DNA of 40,559 nt from NCBI GenBank assembly GCA_025934485.1, contig JAICXX010000036.1, positions 1 to 40,559 of the forward strand. The letters run 5' to 3'. The first letter of the stretch is position 1. Every line of letters begins with the position of its first letter. The DNA comes from Chitinophagaceae bacterium (GTDB lineage: Bacteria; Bacteroidota; Bacteroidia; Chitinophagales; Chitinophagaceae). The translations under genes and the position numbers were made by a program. This document shows, one piece after another, positions 34,104-40,559 of this stretch. The notes beneath the pieces are model-generated. The model did not search any database, had not been told where the DNA came from, and saw only the letters and a program-made list of their open reading frames with translations.

Positions 34104-36130
34104 ACGGTCTTTTTCTTTTTGAATACGATCTGCTCGCTTTGCTTTTTAACGATATAACTAAAGAAATCGCGCAGCGTAGCATAATCTTCCGGCTTGAAAT
34201 TGGCCTTGTTGAACTTGATCCGCGACCTGAACTGGATGGCGTCACCACTTTTGACGATCAGGTATTCGAAAAGGCCCTCGTCGGTGTTAAACGCTACCCT
34301 GGCCGACTTGGGAAGCTCATCTACATCGTATCCTTCCGGGATGTCCATGTTCAGCGTATACATCTCATCCATGGCATAAGGCATTTCTACCGGATATTTC
34401 CGCTCGGCGGATTTAAAGGGGTTTTCCTTCTGCCCTTCGTTCAACATGGGATTGAAATAGAAGAGATCGGAGCTGGAGTCGGGATGGATATCCAGATCGT
34501 AAACCACCTGCAACGGATCATCAGGGCGGTTCAGCGAGTCGAGCTGGAGGTTGCTGACCATGAATTCCGGCGAATAGGCCGATTTAATGGTTTTGAAGAA
34601 GTCGGCCGCGCTGGTCGTTTTCAATTTTTCCCGCAGGGTACAGGCTTCATTAAACCCCGGCGTGCTCGTCATCTGACCGATTAGCCCGCTGCCCTTGTCC
34701 GCTTTGCTAATGAAGACAAGCGTGGATTTTTCCTCTCGCATAGAATCGGCGTCGAGGTACACATAGGACGGCAGGTCCTTGTTCAGTACGCGTGCATAGC
34801 CATTATAACAACGCTCGGGTAACCGGTTAAAACCCAGCCAGGGCTCACTGGCATCGAGATAGTATCTGCCAGAGTCGATCGTCGCCTGGCAGACGACATA
34901 GTTGAACCGGGTGAGCAGCGGATAGATCTCATTGGCGAACCCGTGCGAACGGGTGCTCAGCATCACCGGATCGGCGACGATCTTCTCATGACGCAACAAT
35001 GCTACCAGCAACAAGTTGAGCTCGGCCTCGTTGCCGTGTTTATTCTTGAACACCGTTTTTAGCGGATCATTCATATAGAGACTGCTATGGCCCGTACAGT
35101 TGAACTTGTCACGCACAAAGGCGAAGAGGCGTTCCGCTTTTTCGCGGTCCCCCGTAGCCCCCTGCAGCACCGGCTTTAATTCGTCGTCCATCCAGCCATT
35201 GCCCTTGTCCAGATCGGCCCCGAAGTCATCGTCCTTGAGCAGGCTTTCGCTGACGCTAAGCCAATTGCCCATGACATCCTTGTAATAATGGGCTTGGGTA
35301 AAGTTATAGCTGGCCAGTTGGAACTCCAGGCTGGCATCATAATTCCGCATCGAGGTCGTGAACGGTTCCTCCTTCAGCGCCGGCACGTTCTTCATCACCC
35401 AGCGGTGCGTAACCACTTGGTCGTCGAGCGTTTCGTGGTCGTCCGCATCCGCCCCGCCCGGAAAAGTCAAATGGAACGTGGCAGTCCGGCTGTCCGTCGT
35501 ATTGATATCGTAGTTCGCGTACCCATGCCCCAGCGTCACGTATCGAAAAAAATTGGGCATATCGACCTGGTATTCGCTCCACAGGCAGGGGTAATCACCC
35601 TGGAACGACCAGGGTTGCAGATTGAATAGGAAGGGTGAGGTTTGCGTATAGGTGTACTCGATAATCGCCCCTTCCTTCAACGCGGGAAAGGTGAACTTTT
35701 TTTCCACCCAATGCCGATCGAGCTGATCGGTGAAGATCGCCTTGTCATCGATTTTGGTCTCGACGACCTTCCCGTTCTCCAGCGTATAGGTCGCGGCGTG
35801 CAGCGACAGGATCTTTTCGCCATCGTTGCCCGACACATATAGTGGTATCTTGATAGTGGCCGCCTCGAAGGCATTCTGCTTGAGTATCTTGATGCGGCAG
35901 GAGTGCTTGAAAATTAGATCGAACCAGCCGCGGACGCTGCCTTCAAAGGAGCTGGTCCCATAATCGGCGATCACCACGGCGCCGGCCGCGGAATCGGGTC
36001 CCTTAACGGTGACATTGAAATCTTCCGGGGTTACTTTCCCGAACTTTACCGGCAGCTTATCCTGTGCCTGCAAAAGGGTGCAGAACAGCAAACAGCTTGC
36101 GGTTGTGAGCGATAGTTTACGAATGGTCAT
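34100..36130 (-). CDS. Secreted DUF3857 / transglutaminase-like protein, catalytic Cys and His lost
   Basis: A 676-residue exported paralogue; signal peptide at 1-23 (ends LLQAQD). DUF3857 covers about 60-260 with GAIIEYTYTQTSPF at 154-167. In the transglutaminase-like domain, the usual G-D-C reads Gly-Asn-Glu368, and the usual His position is Tyr411 in FNYVV; Asp426 in YLDAS is kept. The fold therefore looks preserved while catalysis is lost. A conserved C-x-G-H (C345 to H348) is shared with the third paralogue but not the first. It lies 28 bp after the upstream paralogue and overlaps the downstream one by 4 bp. Confidence 0.87.
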   Translation of the reverse strand: MTIRKLSLTTASCLLFCTLLQAQDKLPVKFGKVTPEDFNVTVKGPDSAAGAVVIADYGTSSFEGSVRGWFDLIFKHSCRIKILKQNAFEAATIKIPLYVSGNDGEKILSLHAATYTLENGKVVETKIDDKAIFTDQLDRHWVEKKFTFPALKEGAIIEYTYTQTSPFLFNLQPWSFQGDYPCLWSEYQVDMPNFFRYVTLGHGYANYDINTTDSRTATFHLTFPGGADADDHETLDDQVVTHRWVMKNVPALKEEPFTTSMRNYDASLEFQLASYNFTQAHYYKDVMGNWLSVSESLLKDDDFGADLDKGNGWMDDELKPVLQGATGDREKAERLFAFVRDKFNCTGHSSLYMNDPLKTVFKNKHGNEAELNLLLVALLRHEKIVADPVMLSTRSHGFANEIYPLLTRFNYVVCQATIDSGRYYLDASEPWLGFNRLPERCYNGYARVLNKDLPSYVYLDADSMREEKSTLVFISKADKGSGLIGQMTSTPGFNEACTLREKLKTTSAADFFKTIKSAYSPEFMVSNLQLDSLNRPDDPLQVVYDLDIHPDSSSDLFYFNPMLNEGQKENPFKSAERKYPVEMPYAMDEMYTLNMDIPEGYDVDELPKSARVAFNTDEGLFEYLIVKSGDAIQFRSRIKFNKANFKPEDYATLRDFFSYIVKKQSEQIVFKKKKTV

Positions 36131-36158
36131 GGTCTAGATATAGGTGGTTAGTAATAAG

Positions 36159-38195
36159 CTATTGTTTTTTGAGCACGATCTGTTCGTTCTCCTTCTTCAC
36201 GATAAAACCAAAGAAATCCCGCAGCGTGCTATAATCTTCCGCGCCGAACCAGGCCTTGTTCAGCCGGACACGGCAACGCAACTGGATCTGTCCCCCCTGG
36301 TTGACGATCAGGTACTCGAAATAGCCCTGGTCGCCATTGAAAGCTACCTTCGCCGATTTGGGTAGCTCGTCTACCACATAACCGTCGGGGATCATCAGCG
36401 AGAAGATATAGGTCTGGTCGATCGTATAATACATCTCCACCGGATATTTCCGCTCCGCCGCCATAAAAGGATTGGTGTGCCATTCATCCCCCATGATCGG
36501 ATAGAAATAAAGCACCGGCGCACCCGGCTGCTGTTTCAGCAGAAAATCGTAGTGTATCTTTACAGGTTCCTCCAGCCTGTCTACCGAATCGATACCGCCA
36601 TCGCTGATCTCGGCATCATCACCCCAGCTGGTCTGGATATCCTTGAAGAACTGGTCCTGGCCGTGCTCTGCGATCTTGCGGCGTACATTATAGGATTCCA
36701 GCATTCCCGGACTCGACTGCCAGGTTCCCGTCAACCCTTTGTCCGTGCCGGACATCAATACCATCGTCACCTTTCTTTCCTTGAGCGAATCGGCCCAGAA
36801 ATACACCGAGCCCGAATCCGTTTTGCTGATGATGCGGGCATGGCCGTTGTAACAATCGGGTGCCAGCGTGCCGAAACCCAGATCAGGCCGGGCGGCATCC
36901 AGATAATAGACCTTATCGCCGAGGTGCAGCCGGACGATCACATAGTTCAGCTTTTCAAGCATAGGATAGCTGGCCAGGTTGAATCCATGCTCGCGGGTAC
37001 TCAGCAGCACGGGGTCCGCTGCTAAGCCCTTCTTGCGGAGCAAGCCGGTCAGCAGCAGATTGATCTCGCCTACGGTCCCGCTATTGTTGCGGATGACGTC
37101 CCTGAGGTTGGTACGGACATATTTGTCGTGGCCGATACAGGTAAAATGCTGACTAACGTAGTAGTATACCGCCTTAGCCGTAGCCGTCGAACTGCTTCCC
37201 TCCGGGATCTTGTCGGCCAGTCCGGTGATCGCCTCGTCATCGTCATTCAGCGCTCCGCCAAATTGGGATCCCGTCAGCAATTCTTCGGTTGCCTTAGCCC
37301 AGGTATTCATATGGGCGGTACTTTCTACCCCATTGTAGGTGCTGGAAAGCTGAAAGCTGATCTCGTCGATGTAATTGTCCGGCGTGGTCAGATAATGCTC
37401 CGTTCCGAAGGCCGGGATATTCTTCATGACCCAATCGTGCTTGACCGTGATCGCGCTGACGGTGTAGTCGTGATCCGGCGCCCCCATGGAGGCTCCGTCC
37501 GCCTTTTCCGTAACGAAATAAGTACCATTGCCTGTAGAACCTTTATCTACCGCATACGGATGAACACCCTGCCGTACGAGGACATAGTTGAGCGTCGTGG
37601 GGATCTCCACGTGGTATTCGCTGGACAAGCAGGGATATCGTTCCGACTGGAATTTCCACGACGGCAGATCAAAATTATACTGCGAGACGATAGTATAGGT
37701 ATATTCCAGGATCGATCCCTCCTTGACACCGGGCACCGAGAATTTAGCCTCTGTCCAACGCTTATTGGTCTTCGAGGTATATACATCTTTGGGCTCCAGT
37801 TTTGTTTCCTGCAGCTGTCCGTTCTCCAGATTCCAGGCAGACGCCGTGACATTGCTGAGTTTGTCCCGGTCCTCGTCCGATTCGCCATAAAGGTCGACCT
37901 TTACCGTCGCCAGGTCGAAGGCCTTCTTATTCAGAATTTTGATGCGCGTCTGACGGACATACACATAGGAGAACCAACCTCGTTTATCCCCGATGAAATG
38001 AACATCGCCCAGATCGGCGAGGGTCACGGCGTTGGTATTGCTGTCGACAATGGTGGTGGCGGGAAGCGTGAAATCGGCGGCCGTGAGTTTTCCAAGCATA
38101 TGCTTAGCTTTGCCCAGGCCCTGGGCAAAAGGATGAAGGACGCTCAGGCATAGACATAGGACGGCCAGCGCGGCAATCGACTTACGGTTTATCAT
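36159..38195 (-). CDS. Secreted DUF3857 / transglutaminase-like protein, catalytic Cys and His lost
   Basis: A 678-residue exported paralogue, first gene of the array; signal peptide at 1-25 (ends HPFAQG). DUF3857 includes GSILEYTYTIVSQYNF at 160-175. The Cys position of the transglutaminase-like domain is Val375 (GTVGEINLLL), the His position Tyr418 (LNYVIV), and Asp433 in YLDAARP remains. C-x-G-H at 353-356 matches the second paralogue. The second and third paralogues resemble each other along their whole length, with the same C-terminal KYPVEM and DGY-VDELPKSA-VAFN blocks, so they probably arose by tandem duplication. A candidate promoter lies just upstream. Confidence 0.87.
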   Translation of the reverse strand: MINRKSIAALAVLCLCLSVLHPFAQGLGKAKHMLGKLTAADFTLPATTIVDSNTNAVTLADLGDVHFIGDKRGWFSYVYVRQTRIKILNKKAFDLATVKVDLYGESDEDRDKLSNVTASAWNLENGQLQETKLEPKDVYTSKTNKRWTEAKFSVPGVKEGSILEYTYTIVSQYNFDLPSWKFQSERYPCLSSEYHVEIPTTLNYVLVRQGVHPYAVDKGSTGNGTYFVTEKADGASMGAPDHDYTVSAITVKHDWVMKNIPAFGTEHYLTTPDNYIDEISFQLSSTYNGVESTAHMNTWAKATEELLTGSQFGGALNDDDEAITGLADKIPEGSSSTATAKAVYYYVSQHFTCIGHDKYVRTNLRDVIRNNSGTVGEINLLLTGLLRKKGLAADPVLLSTREHGFNLASYPMLEKLNYVIVRLHLGDKVYYLDAARPDLGFGTLAPDCYNGHARIISKTDSGSVYFWADSLKERKVTMVLMSGTDKGLTGTWQSSPGMLESYNVRRKIAEHGQDQFFKDIQTSWGDDAEISDGGIDSVDRLEEPVKIHYDFLLKQQPGAPVLYFYPIMGDEWHTNPFMAAERKYPVEMYYTIDQTYIFSLMIPDGYVVDELPKSAKVAFNGDQGYFEYLIVNQGGQIQLRCRVRLNKAWFGAEDYSTLRDFFGFIVKKENEQIVLKKQ

Positions 38196-38221
38196 AAGTA
38201 GGTGTTAGGGTATAAACGACA

Positions 38222-38250
38222 ACAATATAGAAAAAATAATTGACAACAAA
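38222..38250 (-). promoter_or_regulatory. Candidate promoter of the DUF3857 operon
   Basis: On the minus strand TTTG (38250-38247), a 17-nt spacer, then TATATTGT (38229-38222). It fits the -33 box and most of the -7 box, at the short end of usual spacing. Transcription would start about 20 nt before the ATG at 38195. It overlaps the first codons of the divergent queG gene. Confidence 0.38.
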
Positions 38251-39208
38251 CGATCATACGTATCTCGTCAAACAGTGGAGCCGGGAGCTCGGTTTCGACC
38301 ATTGTGGTATTGCCCGGGCTGTCCGGCTCGAGGAAGATGCGCGCAGATTGGAACAATGGCTGAACAAAGGCATGCAGGGAACCATGCGGTATATGGAAAA
38401 TCATTTCGACCTGCGGATAGACCCCTCCCGGCTGGTACCGGGAGCAAAATCGGTGATCACCCTGCTGATGAACTATTTTCCCGGCGCCGGCCAGCAGCCC
38501 GATGCGCCAAAGGTGGCCAAATATGCCTTCGGGAACGACTACCACGAGGTCATTCGCGCCCGGCTGAATCAATTGCTGGACAAGATGCGGACGGCATTCG
38601 GCGAGATCGACGGCCGTGGTTTCGTGGACAGCGCCCCCGTGCTGGAACGCAGTTGGGCCGTGCGCAGCGGTCTGGGATGGATCGGCAAGAACGGCAACCT
38701 GCTGCATAAACAGGCGGGTTCGTTCTTTTTTATCGCCTCGCTGATCGTCGATCTGGAGCTCGACTACGATGCGCCGTTTGCCGGTGATTATTGCGGGACT
38801 TGCCGCCGGTGCATCGACGCCTGCCCTACGGATGCTATCGGCGCGGGCAAGGTCATCGACGGCAGCAAATGCATCTCTTACTATACCATCGAGCTCAAGG
38901 ACCTCCTGATCCCCGATTCCCAAAAGGGGCGTTTCGACAACTGGCTTTTCGGCTGCGATACCTGTCAGGACGTATGCCCATGGAACCGTTTTGCGCAGCC
39001 CACCGGGGAGCCCGCCTTTACCCCGATTCCCGCGATCCTGAACTTCAAGACCAGGGATTGGGAAGAGCTAACGGAAGAAAAGTTTCGGGAACTGTTTCGT
39101 CATTCGGCCATCAAACGAACCAAATACAGCGGCATCCGCCGCAATTTGCACTTTCTGGACGGCTCATTTCCTGCCGGGGATGACCACCAGCCGGATGCCG
39201 GTGTATAG
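38240..39208 (+). CDS. queG: Epoxyqueuosine reductase
   Basis: A 322-residue cobalamin-dependent iron-sulfur enzyme for the last step of queuosine synthesis in tRNA. Family hallmarks are LGFDHCGIA near the start, the block SAPVLERSWAVRSGLGWIGKN, and two ferredoxin-like 4Fe-4S motifs: CGTCRRCIDACP, and KCISYY with GCDTCQDVCPWNR. The start must be TTG at 38240: an in-frame stop TAA sits directly before it, and the first ATG downstream would remove over 40 conserved residues. The 3' end overlaps the convergent beta-barrel gene by 45 bp. It is divergent from the DUF3857 operon with a 44-bp gap. Confidence 0.95.
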   Translation: MTTNDHTYLVKQWSRELGFDHCGIARAVRLEEDARRLEQWLNKGMQGTMRYMENHFDLRIDPSRLVPGAKSVITLLMNYFPGAGQQPDAPKVAKYAFGNDYHEVIRARLNQLLDKMRTAFGEIDGRGFVDSAPVLERSWAVRSGLGWIGKNGNLLHKQAGSFFFIASLIVDLELDYDAPFAGDYCGTCRRCIDACPTDAIGAGKVIDGSKCISYYTIELKDLLIPDSQKGRFDNWLFGCDTCQDVCPWNRFAQPTGEPAFTPIPAILNFKTRDWEELTEEKFRELFRHSAIKRTKYSGIRRNLHFLDGSFPAGDDHQPDAGV

Positions 39209-40558
39209 CAAATGCTGAGCTCCCACTCCCTGTGTATTCACCAGCGGTGTCAGCCCGTATTGGATCTGTGGCCCCAGCTGGATATTGACCCCATGGAACG
39301 GCAGTCCCACCATCAACGCAGACTCGACATTGAACTGCGTCTTGTTGACGATATCGCCTTCCTTGGAATATAGCCCCGTTTTCGCATTGTAGAAAAGTGC
39401 GCTGGCGCCCATCAGCCGCGACAACGAAACGCCGCCTTCCACAAAAATGGGCAGGAGATGGCTCTTGTTGATCTTCCATTGCAACCCCACCGGTAATTCC
39501 AGGAAATAGTATTTGTTGATCACACTCCGTGTATCGCCGGCGGTGTACATCGACGTAGTCCCGGCGGTCTGTACCCTGGGCGCAAGATAGGAATACGAGG
39601 ACTGGACATAGGTCGTCACCTGCTGGCCCACGCTGATCCGGTTCGAGTAATAATGCAGGTTCATCCCGGTATTGAAGATCCACCGGTCGCTGAGCGCTCT
39701 TTGCAGATAGATACCGCCTTCGAATGAAGCTTCAGGCTGGACATTGGAAATATAATGGCTGCCCGAGGAAGCGTTGCTGATGGCGTAAAAGGAGGTAGTG
39801 CCTGCAGCCAGGGCGACCCTCGCCTGATCGCTTTTCAGCCGGTTCAGTCTCGACAGGCCTCCGCCGGCGACAAACCCGGCCTCCCACTGCCGCCGCGGGT
39901 GCGATAGTCCGGCCATCGCGACATTTTTTGTGCCCAATTGCGACGCCAGTGTCGCGGAAGCGCGTATCTGCGGGGCCAGCCGCTGATCGGCCAGTCCGGG
40001 GAGATAGAACCAGGCATCCAGCCCTTTTTGATCCGCAGCCCGGGACTGCCCGGCAATCCGGGTTTGATCCGCCGCCTGGGAATGTCCCGCCGCCTGCGGT
40101 CGACCGGCCAATGCCGCCCCTCCGGCAGTCGCGGTTTCGTCAATGGTCCCGTCGGTGGCCTTGTTGGAGGCCTCGTCCGCAATCCCGTCACTCTCTTTGT
40201 GGCCCTCGACCCCGTTGCGGCCCGCCTGCCGCGAGAGGGCAGCGCTTACCCTTGATAAATCCGTGGACGAATGCCCGGCCTGCGCCATCCCCCCCGTCGC
40301 TGCACTCGGCGTCGATGCACCCCCGGTCGTCGCATTTGCGCCCGCCGCTGGCTGGTCCGCCGGACTACTGCCGACGCCGCCGTCGGCTACCGGATTTCCA
40401 CCCGTGCTGCTTCCTGCTACAGGATGAATAGCCTTCCCGCCCGCGGAGCCGGCAGGAGCATAAGCGTAATGTCCATAGAGGCCTGCAGCGGCAACCACCA
40501 ATACCGCCGGCAACACATAGCGCCAGAAGAATGCCGTCTTTCTCCGCCGTTTGACCTC
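39164..40558 (-). CDS. Inner-membrane-anchored outer-membrane beta-barrel protein (5'-truncated by window edge)
   Basis: The frame is open to the window edge, so the N-terminus is missing; the GTG at 40516 is only an internal codon. From the first visible codon, a basic stretch (KRRRK) leads into a membrane helix at about residues 10-30 (FFWRYVLPAVLVVAAAGLYG). A linker of about 150 residues follows, rich in Ala, Gly, Ser and Gln, with short repeats such as AGHSQAADQ and AGQSRAADQ. The last 250 residues look like an outer-membrane beta-barrel, with alternating hydrophobic/aromatic strands (for example FLELPVGLQWKI) and a C-terminal strand ending TGIRLVVIPGRK. This layout resembles Bacteroidota proteins annotated as outer membrane beta-barrel proteins with a cytoplasmic N-terminus. 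Function unknown. Confidence 0.75.
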   Translation of the reverse strand, partial: EVKRRRKTAFFWRYVLPAVLVVAAAGLYGHYAYAPAGSAGGKAIHPVAGSSTGGNPVADGGVGSSPADQPAAGANATTGGASTPSAATGGMAQAGHSSTDLSRVSAALSRQAGRNGVEGHKESDGIADEASNKATDGTIDETATAGGAALAGRPQAAGHSQAADQTRIAGQSRAADQKGLDAWFYLPGLADQRLAPQIRASATLASQLGTKNVAMAGLSHPRRQWEAGFVAGGGLSRLNRLKSDQARVALAAGTTSFYAISNASSGSHYISNVQPEASFEGGIYLQRALSDRWIFNTGMNLHYYSNRISVGQQVTTYVQSSYSYLAPRVQTAGTTSMYTAGDTRSVINKYYFLELPVGLQWKINKSHLLPIFVEGGVSLSRLMGASALFYNAKTGLYSKEGDIVNKTQFNVESALMVGLPFHGVNIQLGPQIQYGLTPLVNTQGVGAQHLLYTGIRLVVIPGRK

Positions 40559-40559
40559 A

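Noticed and set aside
1..40559. tRNA, rRNA, CRISPR arrays, insertion sequences, prophage or toxin-antitoxin genes
   Set aside because: I looked for cloverleaf-type motifs, regular spaced repeats, transposase-like proteins and small paired genes and found none that could be supported.

Overview
The window looks like a GC-rich (high-50s %) chromosomal segment from a Bacteroidota bacterium, most likely Chitinophagaceae or a close relative. The evidence is the gene families (DUF3857/transglutaminase proteins, WbqC, BlaI/BlaR1-type pairs, long FtsX-type permeases, GMC dehydrogenase with a gluconate-2-dehydrogenase-3-like subunit, K+-dependent membrane pyrophosphatase) and intergenic sequences that fit the Bacteroidota promoter consensus TTTG / TAnnTTTG. 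I see no rRNA, tRNA, CRISPR array, transposase or prophage gene.

Layout. 1-7.2 kb (+): the 3' part of an ABC exporter, a secreted S41 peptidase, a zinc M28 peptidase, and a two-gene GMC oxidoreductase / small-subunit operon. 7.2-8.3 kb: one small minus-strand gene and a sparse region with two intrinsic terminators. 8.3-10.5 kb: membrane pyrophosphatase hppA. 10.5-13.7 kb: a hairpin-rich spacer, a BlaI-type repressor with an M56 (BlaR1-type) sensor protease, and a convergent WbqC-family gene. 14.0-16.5 kb: a MacB/FtsX-type ABC permease. 16.5-22.3 kb (-): a complete tripartite RND efflux operon (outer membrane factor, adaptor lipoprotein, HAE1 pump) with a well-matched promoter overlaid by a tandem operator. 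22.5-25.1 kb (+): an NAD-dependent epimerase-like protein and a GH28 pectinase-family enzyme. 25.1-31.1 kb (-): KUP potassium transporter, a DUF1905/YdeI protein, a DsbA-like protein lacking its nucleophilic cysteine, and ClpB. 31.1-32.2 kb (+): a secreted beta-lactamase-fold protein without its catalytic motifs. 32.2-38.2 kb (-): three tandem secreted DUF3857 proteins. 38.2-39.2 kb (+): epoxyqueuosine reductase queG. 39.2-40.6 kb (-): an inner-membrane-anchored outer-membrane beta-barrel protein cut by the window edge.

Most genes serve envelope or housekeeping functions: efflux, secreted hydrolysis, ion transport, stress chaperoning and tRNA modification. I found no clear new multi-gene defence or biosynthetic system. 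The most interesting signals are a 38-nt structured intergenic repeat present twice with compensatory base changes, the tandem operator on the efflux promoter with no regulator gene nearby, and several proteins that keep a known fold but have lost catalytic residues (two transglutaminase-like, one beta-lactamase-like, one thioredoxin-like).
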